Shown one piece after another: positions 16,052 to 26,790 of a DNA stretch of 64,000 nt; the stretch's first letter is position 1, and each line of letters opens with the position of its first letter. Where the stretch lies: NCBI RefSeq assembly GCF_002127265.1, contig NZ_NFUU01000001.1, positions 1,868,040 through 1,932,039 of the forward strand, written 5' to 3'. Both the position numbers and the translations under genes were made by a program. Under the pieces are notes generated by a model. The model was not told where the DNA came from and made no database searches. It was given only the letters and a program-made list of their open reading frames with translations. The DNA comes from Hydrogenophaga sp. IBVHS1. GTDB lineage: Bacteria; Pseudomonadota; Gammaproteobacteria; Burkholderiales; Burkholderiaceae_C.

Positions 16052-16822
16052 ATGACCCAGACCCCACCCACCCGTGCCCTGCCCTGGCTGGAGCCCGGCC
16101 AGGCCTTTCCGCCGGTGGAAAGCGCCTGGGGCAGCAGCGATCCGGCGCCCGGCCTGCTGGCGGCGGGGGGCGTGCTGGACGTGCCCACACTGGTGGCGGC
16201 GTACTCGCGTGGGATCTTTCCCTGGTACAGCGCCGGCCAACCCATTCTTTGGTGGAGCACCGACCCGCGCATGGTGCTGGAAACAAGCGCGTTCCGATTG
16301 CACCGGTCGCTTCGTAAAACGGTTCAGCAGTACCTGCGCGAAGGCCGCCTGGAGATCCGCTTCGACCACGATTTCGAGCGCGTCATTCGCGCCTGCGCCC
16401 ACACCCCGCGCCAGGACCAGACCGGCACGTGGATCCTGCCCGCCATGGTCGAGGCCTACGTGCGCCTGCACGATGCAGGCATGGCACACAGCGTGGAGAC
16501 CTGGCTGGACGGTGAGCTCGCGGGAGGCCTCTATTGCATCAACCTGGGCAACATGGTGTACGGGGAATCCATGTTCAGCCGGAGGAGCAATGCCTCGAAG
16601 ATGGCCCTGGCAGCCCTGGTTGCCTTCTGCCGCGCCCATGAGCTGCCTCTGATCGACTGCCAGCAGGACACCTCTCACCTAGCCTCTCTGGGCGGGCGGT
16701 TGATGCCGCGCAATGCCTTCTGCGCCCACGTGCGTACGGCCTTGCTGCAACCCGCGCCACGCTGGGAATTCGAGCCCGTATACTGGCAGCAACTTCTCTT
16801 CGAAGATGGTCGTAGAGCGTGA
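16052..16822 (+). CDS. aat: Leucyl/phenylalanyl-tRNA-protein transferase
   Basis: A 256-residue cytoplasmic enzyme that transfers Leu or Phe from tRNA to N-terminal Arg or Lys of proteins, marking them for ClpS-ClpAP (N-degron pathway). Recognisable segments are [22 protein letters not shown] in the N-terminal half (quoted here only as a location, residues about 52-72), [17 protein letters not shown], and [20 protein letters not shown]. Length is close to that of the family. It overlaps the bpt gene by four bases, so both N-degron transferases are translated together. Confidence 0.95.
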   Translation: MTQTPPTRALPWLEPGQAFPPVESAWGSSDPAPGLLAAGGVLDVPTLVAAYSRGIFPWYSAGQPILWWSTDPRMVLETSAFRLHRSLRKTVQQYLREGRLEIRFDHDFERVIRACAHTPRQDQTGTWILPAMVEAYVRLHDAGMAHSVETWLDGELAGGLYCINLGNMVYGESMFSRRSNASKMALAALVAFCRAHELPLIDCQQDTSHLASLGGRLMPRNAFCAHVRTALLQPAPRWEFEPVYWQQLLFEDGRRA

Positions 16823-17556
16823 CCCACCTCAAAGAACTTCCGCTTCAGGCGCTGCAGTTTTACGCGACGGCTCCCTACCCGTGCAGCTACCTGCCCGACC
16901 GCCAGGCCCGTTCGCAGGTCGCGACGCCCAGCCATCTCATCCACAACGACGCCTACTCGGATCTCGTCACGCACGGATTCCGGCGCAGTGGCATGTTCAC
17001 GTACCGCCCCTACTGCGATGGTTGTCAGGCCTGCGTGCCCCTGCGTGTTCCGGTGGCGCAATTCAAGCCCAACCGCAGCCAGCGGCGCACCCAGTCGCTG
17101 CACGGCCATTTGCAAACCCGCGTGCTCAAACTGTGCTTCATTCCTGAGCACTACCAGCTGTACCTGCGCTACCAGAACAGCCGGCACGCTGGCGGGGGCA
17201 TGGACCACGACAGCATTGATCAATACACCCAGTTCCTTCTGCAAAGCCGCGTCAACTCCCGCCTTGTCGAATTCCACGAACCGGCCAACGGAGACGTGCC
17301 GGCAAAGCTGAAGATGGTGTCCATTGTCGACGTGCTCAACGACGGACTGTCGGCCGTCTACACCTTCTACGAGCCCGACGAGAAAGCCAGCTACGGCACC
17401 TACTCCGTGCTCTGGCAGATCGCCCAGGCCCGCGCGCTCGACCTGCCCCACGTCTACCTGGGTTACTGGATCGGCCAGAGCAGCAAGATGAACTACAAGG
17501 CGGGCTTTCACCCTCACGAACTTCTGCTGGATGGGCGCTGGCTTCCCGCCGATTGA
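16819..17556 (+). CDS. bpt: Aspartate/glutamate leucyltransferase (bacterial Ate1-like)
   Basis: A 245-residue transferase that adds Leu from Leu-tRNA to N-terminal Asp or Glu, the second bacterial N-degron branch. The N-terminal ATE domain shows [15 protein letters not shown] and the [15 protein letters not shown] cysteine cluster, and the C-terminal GNAT-like domain shows YDEHPYLGYW-type sequence here as [20 protein letters not shown]. Translation starts with GTG at 16819, which overlaps the aat stop (GTGA). Confidence 0.94.
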   Translation: MTHLKELPLQALQFYATAPYPCSYLPDRQARSQVATPSHLIHNDAYSDLVTHGFRRSGMFTYRPYCDGCQACVPLRVPVAQFKPNRSQRRTQSLHGHLQTRVLKLCFIPEHYQLYLRYQNSRHAGGGMDHDSIDQYTQFLLQSRVNSRLVEFHEPANGDVPAKLKMVSIVDVLNDGLSAVYTFYEPDEKASYGTYSVLWQIAQARALDLPHVYLGYWIGQSSKMNYKAGFHPHELLLDGRWLPAD

Positions 17557-17633
17557 AATGCCCCACCCGGTTTACACACCGTTTCGCGGGCGCAGATTTC
17601 ATCTTGTAAAATCGCGGCCAACCCACCGCTACC

Positions 17634-18437
17634 ATGACCAAACGCTCTGAAAACCTGGCCAGCACGCCCACCGTTCAGGTGATTGAACGCCTGTTCAACC
17701 TGCTCGAGGTGCTTGCCTCGCGCGAGGATCCGGTTTCGCTCAAGGAAATCAGCGAGAAGACCGGGCTGCACCCTTCCACCGCGCACCGCATCCTCAACGA
17801 CCTGACCATTGGCCGTTTCGTGGACCGCCCCGAAGCGGGCAGCTACCGGCTCGGCATGCGGCTGCTCGAACTGGGCAACCTGGTGAAAGCGCGATTGAGT
17901 GTCCGTGACGCGGCACTGCTGCCCATGCGCGAGCTCCACAAGCTCATCCAGCAGCCGGTCAACCTGAGCGTACGCCAGGGCGACGAGATCGTTTATGTGG
18001 AGCGCGCGTACAGCGAACGCTCCGGCATGCAGGTGGTGCGCGCCATCGGCGGCCGCGCTCCGCTGCACCTGACCTCAGTGGGCAAGCTGTTCCTGGCTGA
18101 CGACGAACCACCGCGCGTGCGCGCCTACGCCACCCGCACAGGTCTGGCCGGCAACACGCGCAACAGCCTTACCCAGCTCCCTACGCTGGAGCGTGAACTC
18201 GCGCAGTGCCGCCAAGCCGGCCTGGCACGCGACAACGAAGAACTGGAGCTGGGAGTGCGTTGCATGGCCGCAGGCATCTACGACGACCAGAGCAAGCTGG
18301 TGGCAGGCCTGTCGATTTCAGCACCTGCGGATCGGATCGATGAGAACTGGGTGCCCAAACTAAGGGCGACTGCCGCCGAGATCTCCGCCGCTCTCGGCTG
18401 CCCCAAAGTGCCCTTGCCAGTTGCTGCGGCGCGCTGA
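17634..18437 (+). CDS. IclR-family transcriptional regulator
   Basis: A 267-residue regulator. The N-terminal winged helix (about residues 14-75; SLKEISEKTGLHPSTAHRIL is the HTH) is followed by the IclR effector domain with the GGRAPLHLTSVGKLFLAD segment and NEELELGVRCMAAGI, both typical. Its target is not obvious: the neighbours are the N-degron transferases upstream and a convergent peptidoglycan endopeptidase gene. Confidence 0.92.
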   Translation: MTKRSENLASTPTVQVIERLFNLLEVLASREDPVSLKEISEKTGLHPSTAHRILNDLTIGRFVDRPEAGSYRLGMRLLELGNLVKARLSVRDAALLPMRELHKLIQQPVNLSVRQGDEIVYVERAYSERSGMQVVRAIGGRAPLHLTSVGKLFLADDEPPRVRAYATRTGLAGNTRNSLTQLPTLERELAQCRQAGLARDNEELELGVRCMAAGIYDDQSKLVAGLSISAPADRIDENWVPKLRATAAEISAALGCPKVPLPVAAAR

Positions 18438-18440
18438 AAG

Positions 18441-18457
18441 CGCCCGTACCGCGGGCG
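18441..18457. terminator. Short hairpin between convergent genes
   Basis: CGCCCG (18441-18446) and CGGGCG (18452-18457) can pair around a five-base loop, between the IclR stop at 18437 and the endopeptidase stop at 18459. There is no good T-run, so it is at best a weak bidirectional terminator. Confidence 0.4.
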
Positions 18458-18458
18458 T

Positions 18459-19631
18459 TCAGCCTTGCGGCTGCTGCCGGGCCAACGGCTGCGTGGTGCC
18501 CGTCTGGACTTCCACCCAACGGCGCACACGCTCGGCGTCCTGCATGCGGCTTACCTTGCCGGCGGAGTCCAGGAACACCATGATCAGCTGACGCCCGGCC
18601 ACCTTGGCCTGCATCACGAGACAACGGCCGGCTTCCGAGATGTAGCCCGTCTTCTGCAGTCCGATGTCCCAATCCGGGTTCTTGATCAGCCGGTTGGAAT
18701 TGTTGTAGTGAAGCGTGCGACGGCCGAGGTCGACCTCGTAGCCGGGTGAGGTGGAGAGGCTGCGGAGAATCGGGCGCTGGTAGGCCACCGACACCAGCGT
18801 CGCCAGATCTCGGGCGCTGGACTGGTTGAGGCTGGACAGGCCCGTAGGCTCCACATAGCGCGTGTCGGCCATGCCAAGCGAAGCGGCTTTCTGGTTCATC
18901 AACCGCACAAATTCCTGCAGCCCACCGGGATGGGCGCGCCCCAGGGCGTGCGCCGCACGGTTCTCGCTCGACATCAGAGCAAGGTGCATCAATTCACCCC
19001 GGCTGAGCGTGGTGCCCACGGCCAGACGCGAACGGCTGCCCTTGAAGGTGTCGATGTCGTCGGCGGTGATGGTGATCATCTCGTTCATGTCGAGCGCGGC
19101 GTCGGCCACCACCAGACCCGTCATGAGTTTGGTGAGAGAGGCAATCGGCAGGACTGCCGAATCGTTCTTGCTGAACAGGACTTCGTTGGTCTGCTGGTCA
19201 ATCACCAGCGCCACACTGGAGTTGAGTTCGAGCGCATCGTCGTTGTCCCGCAGGCCCAGCGCCTCACCCATTGAAGGACGGTGCACGATCGCGGCGCGAA
19301 GCACATTGGAACGCGCGGCCGGTTTCTGTTTGACGGAAATCTTGTGCAGGGAGGTGGTCCGGCCACCGGCCATCTGCACCTTCACTCGAGTGTTGCGTGC
19401 GCTGACCGCCTTCAGGGTTTTGCGCACAGGTGCTTTGGCAACTTTCGTCTGTGATTTCTTCACTGCCACGGTCTTGCGCCGGGTCGATTTTTGCGCAGTG
19501 GCGGTTTTCTTGGCCTTGGCGACCTTGGATGCACTGGTGGCAGCCTGGGTGACTGTGGGCGCGGCCAGCAGCGTCAGGCCGGCGGCCAGGGTCATTCCCC
19601 AGAGGATTTTTTGAAACCGAACCAGACCCAT
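18459..19631 (-). CDS. pbpG: D-alanyl-D-alanine endopeptidase (PBP7-type)
   Basis: A 390-residue periplasmic peptidoglycan endopeptidase. The start at 19631 is set by GGAG nine bases upstream and a signal peptide (KILWGMTLAAGLTLLAAPTV). A lysine/alanine-rich linker of about 70 residues follows, and then the penicillin-binding domain with the three active-site motifs SLTK, SSEN and KTG (GLQKTGYISEAG). PBP7 cuts DD-crosslinks in the sacculus. The basic linker is unlike the E. coli enzyme and may bind wall polymers. A consensus-like promoter lies just upstream at 19674-19702. Confidence 0.93.
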   Translation of the reverse strand: MGLVRFQKILWGMTLAAGLTLLAAPTVTQAATSASKVAKAKKTATAQKSTRRKTVAVKKSQTKVAKAPVRKTLKAVSARNTRVKVQMAGGRTTSLHKISVKQKPAARSNVLRAAIVHRPSMGEALGLRDNDDALELNSSVALVIDQQTNEVLFSKNDSAVLPIASLTKLMTGLVVADAALDMNEMITITADDIDTFKGSRSRLAVGTTLSRGELMHLALMSSENRAAHALGRAHPGGLQEFVRLMNQKAASLGMADTRYVEPTGLSSLNQSSARDLATLVSVAYQRPILRSLSTSPGYEVDLGRRTLHYNNSNRLIKNPDWDIGLQKTGYISEAGRCLVMQAKVAGRQLIMVFLDSAGKVSRMQDAERVRRWVEVQTGTTQPLARQQPQG

Positions 19632-19673
19632 GACTTTTACTCCACTCCAGCTAGATGCACCACGCTGGAGCGG

Positions 19674-19702
19674 AGTATAGACAGGAAGAAAAAAACTAGC
19701 AA
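19674..19702 (-). promoter_or_regulatory. Sigma-70-type promoter of the endopeptidase gene
   Basis: On the minus strand TTGCTA (19702-19697) and TATACT (19679-19674) are separated by exactly 17 bases, and the predicted start lies about 35 bases before the ATG at 19631. The surrounding 19680-19814 stretch is strikingly A/T-rich compared with the rest of the window. Confidence 0.65.
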
Positions 19703-19814
19703 TATCAAATGCTTGTAAAGTCTTTCTCAATGATCGGTAGAACAAATGGTACTTTTGGCATCATTTCTTTCGATCAAGAAGCAGAAATCCTTAAGTATTT
19801 GATTTGAAAGGACT

Positions 19815-21356
19815 TTATCCCTGCGCAGCGACGCGGTCCGCTTTGCTGTGCAATTTGTTCAGCGCGCTCAGGTAGGCCTTGGCTGAAGCCACAACGATGT
19901 CGGGGTCGGCGCCGACGCCATTGACCACCCGGCCTCCGTGCTGCAAACGAACGGTCACCTCGCCCTGGCTCTCGGTAGAACCACTTGTGATGGCATTGAC
20001 CGAATACAGCACCAGTTCTGCGCCACTCTTGACGTGGTTTTCGATCGCCTTCAAAGAGGCATCCACCGGGCCATTGCCGTCGCTTTCACCCTGAATTTCA
20101 TGGCCGTCGACCGTGAACACGACGTTGGCGTGGGGGCGCTCACCGGTTTCACTGCGTTGCTTCAGCGAGACCAGTCCGTACTGCTCCTTTTCGGCGGTCA
20201 CGCTTTCATCACTGCACAGCGCCAGGATGTCCTCATCGAAGATCTCGCTCTTGCGGTCAGCGAGTTCCTTGAACGCAGCGAATGCAGTGTTGATCTCGCT
20301 TTCGGACTCCATCTCGATGCCCAGGTCGTTCAGGCGCTGCTTGAAAGCATTGCGTCCGCTGAGTTTGCCCAGCACGATCTTGTTGGCGCTCCAGCCCACG
20401 TCTTCGGCTCGCATGATCTCGTAGGTGTCGCGCGCCTTGAGCACGCCGTCCTGGTGAATACCGCTGGCGTGCGCAAAGGCGTTGGCGCCCACCACAGCCT
20501 TGTTCGGCTGCACCACAAAGCCGGTGGTCTGGCTCACCATGCGGCTGGCCGGCACGATCTGCGTGGTGTCCACGCCCACGTCGAGGCCGAAATAATCCCG
20601 CCGCGTGCGCACCGCCATCACGATCTCTTCGAGCGAGCAGTTGCCCGCGCGCTCGCCAAGGCCGTTGATCGTGCACTCCACCTGGCGCGCGCCGCCGATC
20701 TTCACGCCCGCCAGCGAATTCGCCACCGCCATGCCCAGATCGTTGTGGCAATGCACCGACCAGATGGCCTTGTCAGAGTTGGGCACACGCTCGCGCAAGC
20801 TGCGGATGAACTCGCCATAGAGTTCGGGAATGGCGTAGCCCACCGTATCGGGAATGTTGAGCGTGGTTGCGCCTTCCTTGATGACCGCCTCGAGCACGCG
20901 ACAGAGATAGTCCGGGTCACTGCGGTAACCGTCTTCGGGGCTGAATTCGACGTCTTCAACCAGGTTGCGCGCGAAGCGCACCGACTGAATCGCCTGCTCC
21001 ATCACCTGCTCGGGCGTCATGCGCAGCTTCTTTTCCATGTGCAGGGCACTGGTGGCAATGAAGGTGTGAATGCGGGCGCGCTGCGCACCCTTGAGTGCTT
21101 CTGCGGCACGGCCAATGTCCCGGTCGTTGGCTCGCGCCAGAGAACAGACAACGGAGTCCTTGATGGTGTTGGCGATGGCTTGCACGCAATCAAAGTCGCC
21201 ATTGGAGCTGGCGGCGAAACCGGCCTCGATCACGTCCACTTTCAGGCGCTCCAGCTGGCGCGCGATACGCAGCTTTTCGTCCTTGGTCATGGAGGCGCCG
21301 GGCGACTGCTCGCCATCTCGCAGGGTGGTGTCAAAAATGATCAGTTTGTCGCTCAT
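19815..21356 (-). CDS. leuA: 2-isopropylmalate synthase
   Basis: A 513-residue enzyme that condenses acetyl-CoA with 2-oxoisovalerate, the first committed step of leucine synthesis. The TIM-barrel catalytic domain begins with [16 protein letters not shown] and carries the metal ligands in [15 protein letters not shown]; the C-terminal third is the LeuA allosteric domain that senses leucine. The start at 21356 ([11 protein letters not shown]) has CGGAG upstream; the in-frame extension to 21413 lies in the attenuator region and is not coding. It is preceded by a leader peptide and terminator hairpin, so transcription probably responds to leucyl-tRNA. Confidence 0.97.
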   Translation of the reverse strand: MSDKLIIFDTTLRDGEQSPGASMTKDEKLRIARQLERLKVDVIEAGFAASSNGDFDCVQAIANTIKDSVVCSLARANDRDIGRAAEALKGAQRARIHTFIATSALHMEKKLRMTPEQVMEQAIQSVRFARNLVEDVEFSPEDGYRSDPDYLCRVLEAVIKEGATTLNIPDTVGYAIPELYGEFIRSLRERVPNSDKAIWSVHCHNDLGMAVANSLAGVKIGGARQVECTINGLGERAGNCSLEEIVMAVRTRRDYFGLDVGVDTTQIVPASRMVSQTTGFVVQPNKAVVGANAFAHASGIHQDGVLKARDTYEIMRAEDVGWSANKIVLGKLSGRNAFKQRLNDLGIEMESESEINTAFAAFKELADRKSEIFDEDILALCSDESVTAEKEQYGLVSLKQRSETGERPHANVVFTVDGHEIQGESDGNGPVDASLKAIENHVKSGAELVLYSVNAITSGSTESQGEVTVRLQHGGRVVNGVGADPDIVVASAKAYLSALNKLHSKADRVAAQG

Positions 21357-21407
21357 CTCAATGCTCCGGTGTGTCGCCTTGTGGGCGGCTCTTAGATAAA
21401 CCTGCAG

Positions 21408-21449
21408 TTCCAAAACAAAACGGCCCGCTGCAGGTGCAAACGGGCCGTT
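21408..21449 (-). terminator. leuA attenuator (rho-independent terminator in the leader)
   Basis: On the minus strand AACGGCCCG (21449-21441) and CGGGCCGTT (21427-21419) form a perfect nine-pair stem around a 13-base loop, followed by TTTTGTTTTGG. It sits between a short Leu-containing leader peptide and the leuA start, about 60 bases before the ATG. The 5' arm overlaps GCCCGT, which can instead pair with ACGGGC inside the leader peptide (plus 21482-21487), giving an antiterminator. Confidence 0.8.
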
Positions 21450-21470
21450 GTGTGGGAAATCGCTCGCGCG

Positions 21471-21527
21471 TTACCAGACCTGCCCGTGTCGGACACCCAG
21501 TAGTAGCGAGATCGAAATCGTGAACAT
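21471..21527 (-). CDS. leuL: leuA leader peptide with three consecutive Leu codons
   Basis: An 18-codon reading frame MFTISISLLLGVRHGQVW ending in TAA, located 22 bases before the attenuator hairpin. The Leu run is CTA CTA CTG; CTA is an uncommon codon in such a G+C-rich genome. The position, the Leu run and the competing hairpins fit classical transcription attenuation: scarce leucyl-tRNA stalls the ribosome on codons 8-10, the antiterminator forms and leuA is transcribed. No strong ribosome site is visible upstream, so translation initiation is the weakest part of the case. The symbol leuL is used by analogy. Confidence 0.72.
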   Translation of the reverse strand: MFTISISLLLGVRHGQVW

Positions 21528-21602
21528 GGTCGGGAATGTAGCACAAAGGCGCGTAGGCGCCGATAAGGAAATACCAGACGACTGCCGCGACGAAGCGCGA
21601 GC

Positions 21603-22412
21603 TCAGTCGTGCAGGCCGCGCTCGTCAGGCTCGTCGGTCGAAGTGCTGATCACGCTGGTGGGGCGGCCCTTGGACTTTCTCCAGGCATACAGCGCGTAAC
21701 CCGAGAGGCCATAGATCACGAAAAGACCGAAGAGCACAGTGGGCGGGTGGATGTTGATAACCGCAATGCCCAGCGCCACCAGCACGATGGCCGCAAACGG
21801 CACGCTCTTCCTGAGGCTCAGGTCCTTGAAGCTGTAGAACGGCACGTTGGTGACCATCGTCAGGCCGGTGTAGAGCGTGAGGGCAAACATGAACCAGGTC
21901 ACGTCCTTCGCCGGAATTTCCAGCTCGGTCATGAGCCAGATGAAGCCGGCCACCAATGCAGCGGCGGCGGGAGATGGCAACCCCTGGAAGAAGCGCTTGT
22001 CGACCACCGCCGTATTGACGTTGAAACGGGCCAGGCGCAGGGCCGCGCAAGCGCAATAGACGAATGCGGCGATCCAGCCCCAGCGTCCGATGTCGCGCAG
22101 CGTCCATTCGTAGGCAATCAGCGCAGGCGCGGCGCCGAACGAAACCATGTCGGAGAGCGAGTCCATCTGTTCGCCAAATGCGCTCTGCGTGTTGGTCAGG
22201 CGGGCCACCCGTCCGTCGAGGCTGTCGAGGACCATGGCCACGAAGATGCCCACAGTGGCCAGGTCGTAGCGATCGTTCATGGCCATCACCACCGAGTAGA
22301 AGCCGCCGAACAAGGCTGCCAGCGTGATCATGTTGGGCACCATGTAGATGCCCTTGGGACGCCGGGGACGCTCCTCGCTGGGTGTCATGTGGGATTCTGT
22401 ACCGTCGTGCAT
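21603..22412 (-). CDS. pssA: CDP-diacylglycerol-serine O-phosphatidyltransferase
   Basis: A 269-residue integral membrane enzyme that makes phosphatidylserine from CDP-diacylglycerol and serine. The CDP-alcohol phosphotransferase signature is complete: DSLDGRVAR, then eight residues, then GEQMDSLSD. About seven hydrophobic segments follow. The start at 22412 (MHDGTESHM) is preceded by GAGACG; an ATG at 22388 is an alternative. The frame continues open upstream through ilvC, which is accidental. It sits between ilvC and leuA, as in other betaproteobacteria. Confidence 0.94.
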   Translation of the reverse strand: MHDGTESHMTPSEERPRRPKGIYMVPNMITLAALFGGFYSVVMAMNDRYDLATVGIFVAMVLDSLDGRVARLTNTQSAFGEQMDSLSDMVSFGAAPALIAYEWTLRDIGRWGWIAAFVYCACAALRLARFNVNTAVVDKRFFQGLPSPAAAALVAGFIWLMTELEIPAKDVTWFMFALTLYTGLTMVTNVPFYSFKDLSLRKSVPFAAIVLVALGIAVINIHPPTVLFGLFVIYGLSGYALYAWRKSKGRPTSVISTSTDEPDERGLHD

Positions 22413-22483
22413 GAGCGTCTCTTTGTTGGCTATGAGGCCTGGAGCCCCCAAACGTCGCAGTGTAAGGCAGTGAGCGAAATGAA

Positions 22484-22505
22484 AAAGGCCACCGAAGTGG
22501 CCTTT
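22484..22505 (-). terminator. Rho-independent terminator after ilvC (UUCG tetraloop)
   Basis: On the minus strand AAAGGCCAC and GTGGCCTTT form a nine-pair stem closed by a TTCG tetraloop, followed by TTCATTT; the T-run including the stem end is five T. It lies 38 bases after the ilvC stop and separates the ilvBHC unit from pssA. Confidence 0.85.
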
Positions 22506-22543
22506 GAAAAAGACTCCACACAAGGGCGGAGCACAGGGTGCGG

Positions 22544-24107
<1,564 letters not shown>

Positions 24108-24134
24108 ATGAGATTCCTCTTTTCGCCGCCCTCC

Positions 24135-24156
24135 CCTGCGCACGGTAATGCGCAGG
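24135..24156. other. Hairpin 1 in the ilvB-ilvH intergenic region
   Basis: CCTGCGC (24135-24141) and GCGCAGG (24150-24156) pair around an eight-base loop, and flanking CCGCC and GGCGG segments could extend the stem. It lies about 30 bases before the ilvH start. No T-run is present, so termination is unlikely; an effect on mRNA stability or ilvH translation is possible. Confidence 0.5.
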
Positions 24157-24186
24157 CTCGGCGGACAATAGATTCGTCCAGGGGAT

Positions 24187-24210
24187 GAAGCAGCGGGGAC
24201 CCGCTGCTTC
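24187..24210. other. Hairpin 2 just downstream of ilvB
   Basis: GAAGCAGCGGG (24187-24197) and CCCGCTGCTTC (24200-24210) are perfect 11-base complements with almost no loop, nine bases past the ilvB stop at 24219. Without a T-run it is more likely a 3'-end stabiliser or processing site that sets the ratio of large to small subunit than a terminator. Confidence 0.55.
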
Positions 24211-24218
24211 GCGGTGGT

Positions 24219-25994
24219 TCAGAGGTCTTCGGATCCGAGCAGCATTTCAGTGATGCCCTTGCCGGCCTTGACCATGGGGAACACGTTCTCCGTCGGATCG
24301 GTGCGGAAGTCCATGAACACGGTGCGGTCCTTGAGCTTGCGCGCCTCGCGAAGGGCGGGTTCCACGTCCTGCGGACGCTCGATCAACATGCCCACATGGC
24401 CATAGGCCTCGGCGAGTTTCACGAAATTCGGCAGGGCATCCATGTAGCTGTGGCTGTACCGGCCTTCGTAGTCAATCTCCTGCCATTGACGCACCATGCC
24501 GAGGTAGCGGTTGTTCAGCGCCACGATCTTGATCGGGGTGTTGTACTGCAGGCAGGTGGACAGCTCCTGAATGCACATCTGCACCGAACCTTCGCCAGTC
24601 ACGCAAAACACTTCACTGTCGGGTTTGGCCAGCTTGATGCCCATGGCGTAGGGGATGCCCACGCCCATGGTGCCCAGACCACCCGAATTGATCCAGCGAC
24701 GGGGTTCATCGAACCGGTAGTACTGGGCCGCCCACATCTGGTGCTGACCTACGTCGGACGTGATGTAGGTATCGGCGTCCTTTGTCATGTTCCAGAGCGT
24801 CTCCACCACGTACTGCGGCTTGATCACATCCTGGTTGCCACGGTCGTATTTCAGGCAGTCCTTCGAGCGCCAGGTCTCGATCGTCTCCCACCACGATGCC
24901 AGCGCCTTGCCGTCGGGCTTGATGGCGCTTTCACGCACCATGTTGATGAGTTCGGTCAGCACGTCCTTGACGTCACCCACGATCGGCACGTCCACCTTCA
25001 CGCGCTTGGAGATGCTCGACGGGTCGATGTCGACGTGGATGATCTTGCGTTCGTTCTGGGCGAAATGCTTGGGGTTACCGATCACGCGGTCGTCGAATCG
25101 CGCACCCACGGCCAGCAGCACATCGCAGTTCTGCATGGCGTTGTTGGCTTCAATCGTGCCGTGCATGCCCAGCATGCCCAGGAACTTGCGGTCCGATGCC
25201 GGGTAGGCGCCCAGGCCCATGAGCGTGTTGGTGACCGGGTAGCCCAGCATGTCGACCAGGGTGCGCAACTCGTTGGTGGCATTGCCGAGCAGCACGCCGC
25301 CACCGGTGTAGATGTAGGGCCGCTTGGCCGTCAACAGCAGCTGCAATGCCTTGCGGATCTGCCCGCCATGGCCTTTGCGAACCGGGTTGTAGGAGCGCAT
25401 CTCCACCGACTCCGGGTAGCCGTGGTACGGCACCTTGTTGAAAGACACGTCCTTGGGAATGTCCACCACCACCGGGCCGGGCCGGCCACTGCGGGCAATG
25501 TGGAAGGCCTTCTTCATCACCATCGCCATGTCACGCGCGTCCTTCACCAGGAAGTTGTGCTTGACGATGGGGCGTGTGATGCCGACGGTGTCGCATTCCT
25601 GGAAGGCGTCCAGACCGATCGCGGCCGTGGGCACCTGGCCGGTGATGATCACCATGGGGATGCTGTCCATGTAGGCCGTGGCGATGCCAGTGACGGCATT
25701 GGTCACGCCGGGGCCTGAGGTAACGAGTGCCACGCCCACATCGCCAGTGGCTCGCGCATAGCCGTCAGCCGCGTGCACGGCGGCCTGCTCGTGACGCACC
25801 AGCACATGCTGGATGGTGTCCTGCTTGTAGAACGCGTCGTAAATGTGGAGGACCGCGCCACCCGGGTAACCCCAGATGTACTTCACACCTTCAGCCTGAA
25901 GGGCCTTGATGAGAATTTCTGCGCCGCGGAGTTCCTGACTGCCCGCACCGTTGGCGGCGGCAGCCGAGGCCAGTTCGGCCTTGCTGATTTCCAT
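24219..25994 (-). CDS. ilvB: Acetolactate synthase large (catalytic) subunit
   Basis: A 591-residue thiamine-diphosphate enzyme that condenses two pyruvates, or pyruvate with 2-oxobutyrate. The catalytic Glu is in VRHEQAAVHAADGYARA, the FAD/middle domain carries GARFDDRVIGNP, and the cofactor motif reads GEGSVQMCIQELSTC, i.e. Glu in place of the common Asp of GDGS. First gene of the ilvB-ilvH-ilvC unit. The start at 25994 has GAAAGG upstream. The 140-base region before it contains no convincing attenuator. Confidence 0.96.
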   Translation of the reverse strand: MEISKAELASAAAANGAGSQELRGAEILIKALQAEGVKYIWGYPGGAVLHIYDAFYKQDTIQHVLVRHEQAAVHAADGYARATGDVGVALVTSGPGVTNAVTGIATAYMDSIPMVIITGQVPTAAIGLDAFQECDTVGITRPIVKHNFLVKDARDMAMVMKKAFHIARSGRPGPVVVDIPKDVSFNKVPYHGYPESVEMRSYNPVRKGHGGQIRKALQLLLTAKRPYIYTGGGVLLGNATNELRTLVDMLGYPVTNTLMGLGAYPASDRKFLGMLGMHGTIEANNAMQNCDVLLAVGARFDDRVIGNPKHFAQNERKIIHVDIDPSSISKRVKVDVPIVGDVKDVLTELINMVRESAIKPDGKALASWWETIETWRSKDCLKYDRGNQDVIKPQYVVETLWNMTKDADTYITSDVGQHQMWAAQYYRFDEPRRWINSGGLGTMGVGIPYAMGIKLAKPDSEVFCVTGEGSVQMCIQELSTCLQYNTPIKIVALNNRYLGMVRQWQEIDYEGRYSHSYMDALPNFVKLAEAYGHVGMLIERPQDVEPALREARKLKDRTVFMDFRTDPTENVFPMVKAGKGITEMLLGSEDL

Positions 25995-26238
25995 GATGAA
26001 CCTTTCGAGAATTTCTCTGACGAAAAACCTTGGGTGCCTCTAGACCAAATCTTGTGGAATGGTTTCGAGACTTGAGACCAGTGGCCATGAGCGGACACAT
26101 ACTCCGCCGAACCCTGATCCGTTTGCCTGATTGAATGCAACGCGCATTATCGCACTGCAACATCCAGCACCGGCCGGCCGGCCGCGAAATTTTCTGATCT
26201 GGAACACGGTGAGGGTGCCGATGCGACAATTCCCCGAC

Positions 26239-26790
26239 ATGAGCGCGACGACCGACACCTCCCCACACGCCCCTTTGACCGCACCCTCCCTGCGCCGCCG
26301 CATGGCCTGCTGGCTCTACGAGGGCATGCTCATGTTCGGCGTGGTTTTCATTGCGGGCTATCTGTTTTCCACCCTCACCCAGACGCGCAACGCCCTGGAC
26401 AATCGGCACGCCCAGCAGGCGTTCCTGTTCGTGGTGTTCGGCATCTACTTCACCTGGTTCTGGGCCAAGGGACAGACCCTGGCCATGAAGACCTGGCACA
26501 TTCGAGTGGTCGACCGGCAGGGTCGGGCGCTCAGTCAGCCCCGGGCCCTGTTGCGCTATGTGCTGTCGTGGCTCTGGCTGTTGCCTGCGCTGGCGCTCTC
26601 GGCGGCGTTGAAGACCTCCGGGCCGGAACTCGCCCTGCTGCTGGTCGGCTGGATCCTGGTGTGGGCCCTGCTCTCGCGGTTCCACCCCGAACGCCAGTTC
26701 GTTCATGACGCGCTGGCCGGCACCCGTCTGATCCACCAGGCGCCCGCACCTCGCGCACGGCCTGAAAACAAGCCCGCCTCCGCGCCATGA
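26239..26790 (+). CDS. RDD-family membrane protein
   Basis: A protein of about 183 residues with the RDD domain: an N-terminal RRMACWLYEGMLMFGVVFI segment with the conserved Arg and acidic residue, a second membrane segment, and the FSTWFWAKGQTLAMKTW-like region seen here as YFTWFWAKGQTLAMKTWHIRV, plus HDALAGT near the end. Function unknown; some RDD proteins are ion antiporters. Starts at 26221 and 26239 are equally possible. It overlaps the dgkA gene by four bases. Confidence 0.85.
   Translation: MSATTDTSPHAPLTAPSLRRRMACWLYEGMLMFGVVFIAGYLFSTLTQTRNALDNRHAQQAFLFVVFGIYFTWFWAKGQTLAMKTWHIRVVDRQGRALSQPRALLRYVLSWLWLLPALALSAALKTSGPELALLLVGWILVWALLSRFHPERQFVHDALAGTRLIHQAPAPRARPENKPASAP

Noticed and set aside
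25995..26140. A possible ilvB leader peptide on the minus strand ending in LVSSLETIPQDLV
   Set aside because: The branched-chain residues are scattered rather than in a run, and no hairpin with T-run lies between it and ilvB.
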